Shown here: positions 45,801 to 57,690 of the stretch, piece after piece
Layout: every line of letters starts with the position of its first letter
How positions within the stretch are numbered: position 1 is the stretch's first letter
NCBI GenBank assembly: GCA_037127255.1
Contig: JBANSL010000008.1
Coordinates: 41,615,373 to 41,679,372, forward strand
Length of the DNA: 64,000 nt
Direction of reading: 5' to 3'
Source of the DNA: Persicaria tinctoria
Taxonomy: Eukaryota > Streptophyta > Magnoliopsida > Caryophyllales > Polygonaceae
The notes under the pieces: model-generated
Told to the model about the DNA's origin: nothing
The model's database searches: none
The model's input: the letters and a program-made list of their open reading frames with translations, nothing else
Translations under genes and position numbers: made by a program

Positions 45801-48800
45801 AAGAGAAATCTAGATTAAGAATTCATAAAGATATAGCATGATGTCAGAAATTCATACAGGTATCCATAAATTCCACAAGCCTTCTCTCTTAGCCATCTCC
45901 TTCAGTTTCTCTTCTTCAGGATGAATAGTCCAACGCAAAGAGGAACTAGCAAGTTTATGGAACTCATTCTCCCTGGGGTATATATGATTTTCCAAAAAAT
46001 TTATCAACTTATTCCTCAATTCCATAACCTGCTCACTAGGAACATAATTCCCTCTTTCTTTGACAAGATTTAGCTGTTTCTGTGCAGATGGATATTGATG
46101 CAAATATATCTGACCTCCTGAATCATATAAACATGAGAGGGAATTTTAAAATTGCGACTCATTTGCTAAGCAATTTCAGCATACACAATTCGTACTTGAA
46201 CATATCATCTCCAGTTCTAGACAAGCATCTAACACAGCCATGTCCATTAGCATTCAAAGAAGAATTTGAGACGATGATGGCTAGAAGTTTGAAGTTTCTA
46301 GTTTCAGACAGTTATATCAACATTTTATGAACAAGAGATATCATATTTGTATAACTGCAAGATGGAGTTGTGCAGGCAGTAAAAGATTTTATCAAGAGAA
46401 CACAAATATTATTAAGGAAAAGCCTCAGCAGTAGAATAACAGCTACCAGACGGAGGTCTTTCGGGAAGCACAGATTTCTGTTTAACATATGACAACGCTG
46501 AGTCAATGAGCACCTTAACTTTTGTTCCAGCATACTTGGCCCGCGTCCCTCCTGAGGCATTACCCTGAAGTGTATAATTCAGCATACGATGAGCACTATT
46601 ATTTACAGAAAATCCAAACATGACTCGCAAAAAACTTCAAACCACTAAAAACCAAATCCAACTTTTACCATAACCCATCGACTATACACTCCTGCATAGA
46701 TTGCAGCAGCGCGGAACAGAGAAAATGCAACATAGAACTTCCATTCAGCAACAGGCCACGGTTTACTCTGCGATTAATTTATAGCACCCAATCAGACCAC
46801 AAACAACTGAGTGCACTAAACAAGGCAGCATGAAAGAATAATTGACTTACAAAAGACCAAATGGAAAATGCACACAGAAAGATGATATGTGCCAAGAAAT
46901 ATTCAAGTATCTAACAAGGGAAGGAAACTTGGTGGTAAATGTACTAAAGATCGTCCGATATTAAGAAATCAATCCCTCAACCGAAACCGGATTGTATTCG
47001 GGATCTTGTACCCCCCAGCTCCATGGGGAACACTATTACCGCTTATTAATTAATAAATTGGGGGCACTAGCCCTCCCTTTAAAACCAAAAAAAAATAAAA
47101 AATCAATCCCTCACCACATACAAAAGAAAAAGAAACAAATGCAGGATAGAAAGAAAACAAGGATACGGAGGCTTACAGTTATACATATAGTATTCCAATA
47201 TCTTTGAGAACTATGTAAAGAAGTCACCCAAAAATTCGGTAAATCTCATTATAGATCAAACAGAATTACTCAATTTCATGACATTCCAATATAAATCATG
47301 AAGATGCTATAACGGAATTGGTGAATGTTTTGATACTTAAATACAAGTCACTCTATGTATCTTTCAACCAAGCTCAAATAGAGGGCTGTGACTATTTCAG
47401 AAACTAACAAGTTGATAAGCACAGAGCTGTACTCGTTTTAAATGCCTTCAGTGGCTTTTCCATAAACAAAGTAGAAAAAGTGGGATTAACGGGAGGAACA
47501 TCACTTTCTTCACTAATGTTTCCTTGTTAACAAATTTCAAAGATCTCTCAAGCAAAAGAAATATAGGGATTATTGTCCCTCAATCTAACCTTGTCACTGC
47601 ATAGAGTTATCAAACCATGCAGAAACTGAGATGCATACAGAGAGTTCAAGTTCCAAGCAACAAATGTTAAAGAAGAGTGAGTGTACAGCTTTCCAAATTA
47701 ATACTAGTAAGTTCTTACAGCTGCATGGCAATATTCTGCTAGATACTCTGCCATGGAAGGCATTCCCTCAGGGATTCCAATTTGTTCCAATCCTTTATCA
47801 TGGCTTTCTTCAAGTTCATAATTCACAACATAATGCTGTCAATAATTCAAACAAGAGTCAATAAATACTGTCACAGGCTCAACAATCAAAACCCTCTAAT
47901 CCAATAAAAACGAATTATTGATTGAAACAACAATATCAAATAGTAGAAACCAGTTTGATTCAGCCAATGTGAACAAGAAACCGTATCTCATCAGAATCAT
48001 AAGGAAATAAAGAGTGCTAAGTACCAAGCAGCTATAAGCAACATCGCACATCTGATTCCCAAGAGTAGACAACTCCCAGTCAAGAATTCCAATCACTCGA
48101 TCCTGCAAGTTGCAGCATATGCAATATGAGTCAGACCATGACTACAATTTTAAACTTATAATCTGCAAGAACGCTACATGTAAACACAATACTTCTTTGT
48201 GATTCACCTAAGACCCCATGTTTGGTAAAAAATTAGTTTCAGTACAAGGCATTCATATCACCACATTACCCAGTCGACTAAACTCTCTACACCATAAGTA
48301 TGTTCGCCAAAGATACCCTAATTACATAACACAAGCTCCTGAAAGCAAATCATAAATAATAACTTTGGAACCCAACTGAAAAATACAAAAAACACTTGTT
48401 TAAGCAACAGCTAAGAAAGGATATATAGCCTTAGAAATTTCAAACCTCAATAGGATGGAAGACAAGATTATCAATGCGGAAGTCGCCATGAACCACCCCT
48501 GCTGCTGTATTAGAAAAATCTTCTGGTGGTACATTTTGCTGTAACCAACTGACTAACTCAAGCATCCTGGGATTTCTTGCAGGCTTACCGTCGCCTGTTG
48601 AGGCCACATATTGTCGGCCCCACCTCTCCACCTATGGGAAACATTAATGTGTAAACTTCAGGTTGCAAAGACCTATAGAAGACAACTAGAATAACAAAGA
48701 GAAAGCATTCATCTTCTACTAATAAAAAATCCTTAAATACTCCAACTGCTGAAAGGATTGCAGTGAAACGCAGTGTAGTCATCGAATTGTTTAATTTCCA

Positions 48801-51800
48801 AGGCAACCCTGTATAAAAGAAAATTTATCGCTATAACACACTAAGCCTATATAAGCGGGGGGTGTTGATAGAGGAGGGGGAATCAACGATGCACTGAAAC
48901 ACGTCCTTAGAACTTATAAGCCCGTAGTTTCAAACAAAATTTTTGCATGCTTCAAGTACATGGAAGCTGATTGGAAACACTGAGCCTTTAAGATAAAATT
49001 CTCTTCCCACAAGTATTTCTAACATTTCCGAGAAAATCAGATTACTCTAAAGATTAATGCTCACTCTTCACCGTAGAGATACTTGAGCAATGCACTCGGG
49101 AAATAGTATAAATGACCTGGATCGAGCATCTATTAATTTATTTATTTTTATTATTATTAATTAATTATTAATACTATTAAAGCAAAAGCAAATCCGTCCT
49201 AGGTGGCATCATGAGAGAGCTCAGATCCAAATGGCATCTTTTGGAGCGTGCCACCTCATCCATTCAACTTTACATCTCCACGTGGACCAATTAAAATAAC
49301 CCACTTTATTAGTTGTGCTACGACATTCTTTTTCCTTTTTGTTTTTGAAACAAGGTAAGGATTTGGGTCGTGACAGACCTACGACATTCTATTATTCATC
49401 CCACTACTCATCCCACTACTTATTATTTATTTTATTTACTAAAAATAAAAAATTACATTCCACCACACAAATACTCATCCATATTATTAACTACATTAAA
49501 TACTAGTTTCATATTATAAAAAATATTAAATACAGTACTAATACTAAGGTTTTTTTTCATTTTCATATATTCAATACATAGAGTGTCCTAAATACTACAT
49601 TCATATTATAAAACATACTAAATAGTAATACTAAGTTGGTTCATTTTATGTTATAAAAAATAAATTACTATAATTTATTACATTTATATTATACATACTA
49701 TATATACATGATGATCTTACGTGACTTAATAGAAACCACTAATCCACTTGTCAATTAGATAATATTCGACCTCATCCACTTAAACCACTAATCCACTTGT
49801 CTATTAGATAACATTCGACCTCATCCACTTCTTTATCTTCTTTCATACAAGTTTCTACGTGGCATCTACATATTATCCACATGACATCTAAAAAAAATTA
49901 TAAACAAATAAAACTTCACCCCATTATCTACCTCACTACCTCACTTTCTCAAATGGATTAACAAATATTTATAACAAATATGTTGTACTTATTTATTTGT
50001 AATGAATTTTATCTTTATTTAAACTTATCTTTTATCTTATTAAATATCATTTATTTATATAAAAAAATGTTATTCTATATTTTTTAAGCATAATAATATT
50101 ATCTCAGTAAAATATATGGAAAGATATATCCCATTCCATGTCATCCACATTATAAAATATTTAATTTTTATTTTACAAACAAAAAAATTCTCAATTTGTT
50201 TAAATTACATTCATTTTTTTTTTAAATAAAACATTTTTTTCCTGATTTGATACAAATTAAATAATGATATCTCAATGTAAATATTTTTTGTTGCAATAAT
50301 TTGTTTTGCAGATATTTCACATTGCATATATTTTTCCTAAATTTTTAACACATCTATATCTATATTCTATATTATATATTAAACCAGGAGTTAGGTCGTC
50401 ATAGACGGCATCACGATAGTGTTCCGTTCCACGAGTCATGTCAAGAGTTCGCCGCATCATTTGACTCTTTAAAAGTTTTGTCATGTCACACCCACTTATC
50501 ACTAATGCTCTCCTTCTAATAACCTTATTCATATTACAAATTTCTCCCACTAAACCACTACATTTATAACCTCTCCACCTCCACTAAGCAACTTCAATTA
50601 TAAATTCTCCATTCTCATATAATTCAACCAAAAATTTTATACATTGTTTATAAAATTAGATTAGATTAAATTTTATTTTCAAATAATTTCACATAAATAT
50701 ATCTTTTTAATTTTTATAAAAAATAATAAAGATCTATCATTATGATAGTATCCCTGTAATGTTCTTAATGTAACTAACAATGATAAATTGTGAAAGTTAT
50801 AAAATAATAATAATTATATATACACTTTTAAATGAAAATAATAAATATCCAATTAATTAAATACCCATGCCTTAGGCACAGGCCTAAGGCTAGTAAAAGA
50901 TGAAGCACCATGGAAAACTCAGGACCTGTCTCTTGCAGTAATTTTCAAGTCGGCCAAATTTCCCCAAACCAATAGCGTCCACATCACAAAGATGCAAAGA
51001 AGCCAAGACACGAGCAGTCTCTCTGTAAATTGCATTCCGCCTATGAGGTGCAATGCCCTGAAAATGTTATCATCATCACACACAATATTTACCATCAAGA
51101 AGACAACATTATTGAAAGGTAAGAGAAGATTGAGATTTAACGACACCAACACATACCTGTAAAGTAGGATCCAAAAATATTCGACCTTCCAAATACTCCA
51201 TCATGTAAAATGCCGTTCCTATCACACTTGTGTCGGTGCACAAGCAGAAGACCTTAGGAACTGCTACAGTAGTATGATTTCCTAATGCATGTAACACCTG
51301 TAAATTTAATAATGTGATGAAATCATGAAGAAACACATTAATATTGCCAATTCATAGATCAAGATTGGCAGATGAGAGCCATATACCTGATATTCCCGCT
51401 CCACGGCATGAGCAGAATGAAGAAGTTGTCCACCAGGCTTCTTCCTTAGAACATATCTCTTCTTCATAGTACCACCAAGACCAAGTTCCAATAGAAAAGT
51501 AGGGTTTGACTGACCATGCCCAAACTAAATTCTCCGAAAAAACGAAAGATCAATCATAAATCAACTGAAAGCAATACACCGAAAGCTACCAGTTTGCAAC
51601 TCAATAACCTAAACCAGTAAACCTATGACATCATATAATACGCCCAAACTTATCAAATCCTCTCGGGTTCGAATCAGATTACTAATTATTGCCGCAAAAG
51701 CGGGAATTTCGAAATGGAACTAAGATTGGTTCCCCTAAACAGGAACAATTTCAGGTAACTGAAGAGGACGAGGAAGAGGGAGAGAGACCTGGCGAATGGA

Positions 51801-51932
51801 GAACTGGGATGAGTGGGCGGAGGAAGGGAAGCCACGGACGTGGGAGCGGCAGTAATCGAACAAGGAAACGATGTCGAATTGCTCCGATGGCGATTGCAAC
51901 TGCTCGAGGAGCTCCGATGTCAGCTTCGCCAT
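42878..51932 (-). CDS. IBR3: IBR3/ACAD10-like protein: phosphotransferase-like plus acyl-CoA dehydrogenase, 17 exons
   Basis: In Arabidopsis IBR3 is a peroxisomal acyl-CoA dehydrogenase-like protein needed for conversion of indole-3-butyric acid to IAA. CDS exons: 51789-51932, 51387-51524, 51157-51297, 50926-51057, 48446-48631, 48025-48102, 47719-47835, 46669-46767, 46447-46564, 45858-46117, 45478-45672, 45034-45176, 44587-44671, 44231-44440, 43689-43841, 43441-43545, 42878-43069. All junctions are GT-AG and in phase; 2496 nt give 831 aa (Arabidopsis about 824). Residues about 20-330 form an aminoglycoside-phosphotransferase-like domain with HGDFRIDN (H233, D235) and ILDWE. About 400-831 form the acyl-CoA dehydrogenase, with [17 protein letters not shown] and GAAERGM. 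The C-terminus is SRI, a weak plant PTS1, against SKL in Arabidopsis. Intron 4 (48632-50925) is 2.3 kb and transposon-rich. No break seen. Confidence 0.95.
46980..47099 (+). mobile_element. Small A-tailed retroposon in an IBR3 intron
   Basis: A 14-bp direct repeat (AAATCAATCCCTCA) flanks a 120-bp insert (46966-46979, 47100-47113) whose 3' end is A-rich (AAAACC then AAAAAAAAATAAA). TSD plus A-tail means LINE-mediated insertion. No clear A or B box, so it is either an unusual SINE or a retroposed fragment. It lies in intron 7 and does not touch splice sites. Confidence 0.7.
49733..49830 (+). repeat. Tandem duplication of 49 bp in IBR3 intron 4
   Basis: Copies 49733-49781 and 49782-49830 share AAACCACTAATCCACTTGTC and ATTCGACCTCATCCACTT with few mismatches. 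Confidence 0.8.
50353..50893 (+). mobile_element. Non-autonomous Helitron-like insert in IBR3 intron 4
   Basis: The right end has a perfect 9-bp hairpin (GCCTTAGGC, loop ACAG, GCCTAAGGC; 50869-50890) running into CTAG followed by T, the Helitron 3' signature. The left end is TC after an A (about 50353), in a TATATTAAACC context. A related left-end-like sequence (TACTATTAAAGCAAAAGC with GGTGGCATCATGAGAG) occurs near 49165, suggesting a second, overlapping copy. No Rep/helicase. Confidence 0.6.
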
Positions 51933-51949
51933 TATCGTCACTTTCTCGC

Positions 51950-53395
51950 TTTTTTTTTTTTTTTTTGGTTTGACACACTTTCTCGCTCTCTAATCTCAAA
52001 AGCAAAGAGGAAATTTGTATAGTTGCTGGCCTTTCCGTATCTCACGAAGTCAAACGCTATGGATAAGCTAGAGTTTTTTTTTCCGGAAATTTCGCAGGGT
52101 ACCCGAGGTATTGTAATTTTCGCGAGTTATACAACTCTTTTGCATATTTCGCGTGGTGCCCCTGAGGTTTTGATTCTTTCCGCATCGTGCCCTCGGGGTT
52201 AAATTTTAACCGATGAAAAGTAACTCCGTTACTTTTGGATTTTTTTTTTAAAAAAAAAGAAGAAAGAAAGAACGCTCAGTAAGGGCGTGTTTGCCTGCGC
52301 GAAGAAGAGAGAGAGAGCAAGCTTACCTTCCGAGTCGTTATACAGCGATTCAAGAGCGAGAGGGAGAGATCGAAAGGGGACGCCACCTGAAATCTCGACG
52401 AGGGACAGACGTGAGGAGGGAGACGGTCAGCATCGGCGTCGGCGACTATACTAGGTAAGTCTCCGTTCTTACTTTTGACCTAGGAATTTAGGGTTAGAGA
52501 TTTAGGGTTTTTTCGATTTAGGATTTTTTGAGTTGGATTGTAGTTTGATAATCTTCCAATTGAAGTTTGGGGGTTGAATTTTTCAATTGAGGTTTGCGGG
52601 TTGGATAAATTTTATGGTAATTTGTGATACCTGATGTTTTTGAAGATGATTGTATTCAATGAAAAATTGAGGTAAGCAACACAGGCAATGCGAGCAGAGA
52701 CGTCGGAGGAGACGACTGACCTAGGTAAGTCTCCCTTCTTGTTGAATTGAATTCAATGGGATAGGCTAATTGAATTTAGTTTATTAACCATGATTAAGTA
52801 ATTTAAGGGTTGTTAACTACTAATAACTTTGAGTTAATCATAGCTAGATGTTTGTAAAGGTTTGTTTGACCCTTATTGCTGTTTTCATGAGGAGTAGGCT
52901 TCAAAAAACTATTTTCTCTTAAAAGAGTAGTTTAGTCTTCTTCTTCTTTTTGTCAAGTCAATGTTCAGGTATGTGCACTTTGCTACAAATAGCAGCATCA
53001 ATGTTTTGAGTATGGATAGATTGGACAATAAGTTTTTGTGAATAGATTCGGCAAAGGACTTAGTTCAATCATTTCGGAATTTAAGTTGTTGTTGTAAAAA
53101 TTAGGAATGGACAAAGCTGCTACTGTGAAATTGATGTTACTGCTTTAAAATTCAGAAATGTACAAAGTTGCTATTGCAAAATTGTTGCTGTAAAAATCAG
53201 AAATGAAATATACCCTGCGGGTTAGTTGCATTAGTTGTAGCAGCATGTCATTAATCATTTTTACCCAAAAAAAACCATGGCAGCAAGTTAAGAGGAGTCA
53301 ATGACAACAATAACTAGCATGACAGCTACAAGATATGCCACTGTTTTTATTTCTTGATTCATATAAATGAGTTGGCTTCTACTCTCCCTTTTCCT
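51950..53395. other. IBR3 upstream region and intergenic DNA
   Basis: The first part is the IBR3 promoter/5' UTR (poly-T at 51951-51966). At about 52088-52200 three degenerate copies of a TTTCGCG-GGTGCCC-GAGG-TTT unit occur. From 52300 a GA-rich leader-like stretch holds two copies of CTAGGTAAGTCTCC (about 52453 and 52720), which look like duplicated splice donors of a plus-strand untranslated leader. No coding gene follows before the gypsy LTR. Confidence 0.4.
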
Positions 53396-53437
53396 CCGAA
53401 TCTTCCTCTTCCAGTGAACCTTCTAATGGGTGCATCA
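53396..53437 (+). repeat. 42-bp direct repeat, left flank of the gypsy element
   Basis: CCGAATCTTCCTCTTC...AATGGGTGCATCA, repeated with one mismatch at 62980-63021 on the other side of the element. Far too long to be the integration TSD. Confidence 0.85.
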
Positions 53438-53447
53438 GATGGCCTTT

Positions 53448-55733
53448 TGTTGCGATGCAGGAGTAAATCGAGTATTGAAATAAATATGAAATAAAGTTCA
53501 GACTCACTTCCCTGTCTCAGCAAATGAATACAAGACTTCCTCCCGTTGTAGTAAGAGAAAAGTCAGGATCGAATCCACGAGGAAGCACGTCAGCAGTTCT
53601 TAGGTAGCTGTAAATTCTCACGGAAGCAGCAAAAAGACAGAAACACAAAAAGGAAAGAAACAAATAAACCCGGCAAGGTCAACTAAAACAAAAGCGAAGA
53701 ACAAAGCAAGAAATAAAGCAAAGCAAAGCAAAGGCTACTCGACCTCGACAAGAGGCTCCTCGAGATCGACAAGAGTAACTCAACAGAAAACAGAAATCGA
53801 CGACAACAGAAGAAAACTTCAACTCGACCTAGACCAAGTCCTACTCGATCTCGACCACAGCTTCCTCGAGATCGACAAAGCACTACTCTAGGTCGACTAA
53901 AAACAGAAAATATAAAATTGCAGATTTTCGACAGAACTCAGAAATTCGACAGAAATAAACTTCAATATATTAAAAGACTTCCAAAGTCAGGGTATCAACA
54001 CCGCAACGATAACCATGCAAAGTAACACATAAAGGCATAAAAGATCATGCTTTCCATCAAATAACTTTCGTCATTAACAAATAGGCATATAGAGGCTTTC
54101 GCATAAACCCTAATTGTTACTAACCCTTTTCACATAATTAATCCAAGTTGCATTAAGATCACTTTCGCTTCAATAACACAAACAAGGATCACCTTCAACT
54201 CTCGCAAAAGAATCATGCTGATAGGGATAGAAGATGAATTGCACAAAAGATCTGACCTTTATCGCATCGCCTCACATGGTCACCGTCGGGCTCACTTCAG
54301 CCCCAGAAGTGGGTGGACTACTCACACCTCATCGCAATCGCAGACATTGATTGATGAAAAGAACTAACTTGCATTAAAACTAAATTCAAAAGCCTTTACA
54401 ATTCCGGCAATCAACTTTCGCAGAAAGCCAAAACCCTAAAAACCTTAGAACTCCTAAATTTATCTGTAGAACTAACTAATTGTCTCCGAAATTGAATGAA
54501 TAAAACTGAGCCCCATGGGCTTTATTTATAGCCTTCATTCCCTAGCTATTCTAGGAAAGAAGATATCTATCTCTATCTAAAATTATATCTAAAATTTGAA
54601 AGGATAAATAAATTGACTTATGGAAATAAATCTAAAAGGAAAAGATAAAACTAAATAGGTAAGTCTTCATGATGTTGATAGATCTTGTCTCCCATGGATA
54701 GAACTTGATGGAATCAGATAGAATTTCGGCCAAATCGACTCCTTCGCGCCCAAGGAATCTCAATTCTACTCGGACAGGTCTCGTCGAGAAGTTTCTGGAA
54801 ACGGCTATACTCGACCTCGACCACGGCTCGTCGACCTCGAGTAGAGTGGTTCGTCGACTGGGCTTCCTCGGCTAGATCTACTCGATGTGCTCGGACTTGG
54901 CTCACTGGGCTCGTCGACCTCGAGTAGCTCTTGTCGATGTCGAGTAGGACTGATCATCGACTAGGTCTCCTCGGGTGGCTCTACTCGACAAGGCTCGGAC
55001 AAGGCTCCTCAGGCGCTCGTTGATCTCGACAAGCCCTAGTCGACCTCGAGTAGACTGGCTTGCCGACTAGGTCTTCTCGAGTGACTCTGCTCGATGGGCT
55101 CCGGATCTGGACTCAGGCGCTCGTCGACCTCGACAAAGGGTCCTCGAGATCGACTAGAGCGGTGTCCTTCCTTTCCGCTTCCGCGAGTTGCCTCTTCCGC
55201 TGGCAGCGAGTTTTTCCGCGGCAGCGAGCGATCCGCTGCAGCGAGTCGAGTCGCTGGCAGCGAGTCCCACCTGGTCCTCCTCGGCTCCGTCCTCGACTTC
55301 TCTCCTTGTCGACTCCAGGTGTGGTTTCTGGGCTTCGTCGATCTCGACTAGGGCTTGTCGAGATCGAGTAGGGTCCGGAGCCGGGTTGGTCTGGCTTGCT
55401 CGATCAGGCTCTGCTCGACCAAGCTGTGCTCGGACATGCTCGTCTATGTCGAGTAGGGCCCACTCGAGATCGAGTAGCCTTGACCTTCAGCTTGGTTCCG
55501 CTGCTTTGACCTTGGACTTCTGTAGCGGTTTTCCGAGCTTTTCCGACCTTCTGTAGAATTGCTGTAAAATGTCTCGATTTCTGCGAATTAAATAGAAACT
55601 GGTGTAGATTCCATAATTTGGCAAATAAACATAAACTACATAGATTCTGCACTATCTAAACCCAAATGAATGCAATGTATACAGAAATCGATATAAAAGT
55701 TACTGTAAAACATGGCAGATTCAGCTCACAACA
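53448..55733 (-). repeat. 3' LTR of the gypsy element
   Basis: 2286 bp, TG...CA bounded, followed on its interior side by the polypurine tract. Its middle (54770-55490) is an array of CTCGAC/TCGAG words. ORFs in it are not genes. Confidence 0.9.
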
Positions 55734-57190
55734 AACACCCCATACTTAAGCTTGCTTGTCCTCAAGCAATACTTTTATTTATCATTCAGGGGAAGAATTC
55801 AAACTCTCAACATCTTAGATTCATTCTTATATGTCCCTGCAATCAATTACCATCCTCGAAAAGGTACTAGTGTCACAGATTCATGCACGTGCAAATATGT
55901 AAAAGCAATATCTACTCATAAAAGGAGGGTTATGCAAAACATAATTCATTCGTGACAAAGCAATGATAATCAAGAAGACTTTAATTAAGCTCATGAAGGA
56001 GTAGATTGGTAAAATGCTAAAGGTGGGCAATATTTGGCAATGTGGTGCTTTTGATCCGGGGAAATGGAGTACTTTCCAAACTGAATTTCATACCACATTC
56101 TTTCTCCATTTGATTCATCACCTTTCATAATGCTTTTATTCATAATAATGCTTTTACCTCTCTAACCTCAGCACTGCCTTCTCGCGAGTCGCAAACATGG
56201 GTGTCATGAATGACCCCGGATACTTAGTGCTTTGGACTCCTCACAATGTGTCCCATCTCTCCAAACTATTATCTCAGAGAGCAGGGTAAATCTACCTTTA
56301 TCTCCTGAGGTGATTGGATTTTCTTTCATTCATTAAATTTTCCATATATTCAAACAATTTCCTTCCAAACTCCAATAATGAACACAAAAACATAAAAACC
56401 ATATGAAATCTTCATAATGTAACATCATTCTCAACATAATCCCCGGATAAGGTAAAGAATGGCAATATTTAGATCATGTGGAGCAATTTTTGAAATAAGG
56501 CATACTATGGTTTTTGTGATGCATAAGCATAGGTAAGGCTAGGAATATAAACATATGAGCATTATATGGAAATATAAAGTCCTCCATCCTCTTATCATGC
56601 AACGTGTCAAAAACAACTTCAAATTTTACCTCCTTTTATGGTTTTAAATAAATAATGCACTTCATTGTGACTTCCCTTTACTAGGCAGTTTCATGCTATA
56701 TCTCTAATGAATCCAATTTTGCATCGTCGAGTTCATTATAAGCTTCCATGACATTATTCAAAAATTTCAATGGGGGTCATTTTTCTCAAATTTTGGAAAA
56801 CATGCATATATACACATAAATCAATAATGAATTCCAAAATAGCCATGTAGCAATTCTAAGAAATAATGCACAAATAATGTCAAATAAATCAAATATGCAT
56901 AAAGTAAGCCCTTCCCCCACCCCATACTTAAATATTACAGTGTCCTCACTGTATAAAAACAAGGGTAAAGAAAGAAACTCACAAGACAGATGTGCAGAGC
57001 CTCAAAATTTCGACTAGAGCACCTTCTAGGCTGAGTTAGACTTGGTTCTATCCATTGACCTGAAAAGTAGAAGACATATACCCATAATAGCAAAACTAAA
57101 AGTGTTCAAAACCAAAAACAAAAAACAAAGTCTCAAATGTCCTAAAAAGGTCTATGTACATGCTCTAGATTTTATAGTCGCTAGGCCGAC
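55734..57190 (-). other. Non-coding 3' interior of the gypsy element with two PPT-like tracts
   Basis: The polypurine tract next to the LTR (55734-55750, minus strand CTTAAGTATGGGGTGTT) is preceded by GAGGACAAGCAAG. A second copy of TTAAGTATGGGGTG lies about 1.2 kb away (around 56917-56931), also close to a GAGGACA word. No ORF of note between them. Confidence 0.7.
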
Positions 57191-57203
57191 TTTCCATTAA
57201 TGC

Positions 57204-57428
57204 TCAAGGTGGCATCTGCAGGGCCCATGTAGCTTGGGCTTCAAATAAGACTCCATTCTTGTCCATCGGCTGTAATCCTCCAGAATGGATCTTGTTTACC
57301 ACGAACGGTCCCATCCGCTTCTTGTTGAATTTATTGGGAAACCAATGATCCTTTGATTTAGAGACATAAAGCTTGTCTCCAACTTCATATTCCTTAGGCT
57401 CATCATTGGATATCCTGCACAATCGCAC
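57204..57428 (-). pseudogene. Integrase C-terminal (GPF) remnant
   Basis: Contains YEVGDKLYVSKSKDHWFPNKF and KKRMGPFVVNKI, matching the GD-x-V-L ... R-x-GPF-V pattern of gypsy integrase C-termini. No upstream integrase core or RT remains, which marks the site of a large internal deletion. Confidence 0.55.
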
Positions 57429-57690
57429 ATACCAAGGTAGACTTCTCCCATGTATAGATAAATCTTTAATGGAAATAGGAGAAGAAAATCCATACCTTGA
57501 CTTACCTTCGCAGAGACGGAATCGGGGACCACTGTATTTGGTCGATCTCGACTAGGGCTAGTCGATCTCGACGAGTCTGCTGGTCCTGGTGGTGGTCTGG
57601 TCGAAGAGGCAGAAGTCGACGAAGACAGGGGCTTGTCGACCTCGACAAGTCTGGTCGACCTCGACGAGGACTCCGCTCCTGGTGGTTTGC

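Noticed and set aside
43662..51491. Separate small ORFs across 42878-51932 as individual genes
   Set aside because: They are exons of a single IBR3-like gene; all 17 joins are GT-AG and in phase.
53683..53883. 66-codon minus-strand ORF in the LTR, repeated at 60893-61093
   Set aside because: Identical in both LTRs, low complexity (Ser/Leu/Phe), no domain; LTR sequence only.
55060..55556. Plus-strand Ser/Arg-rich ORFs in the LTR (and the copies at 62304-62766)
   Set aside because: Both LTRs give the same ORFs because of the TCGA-word array; wrong strand and no coding support.
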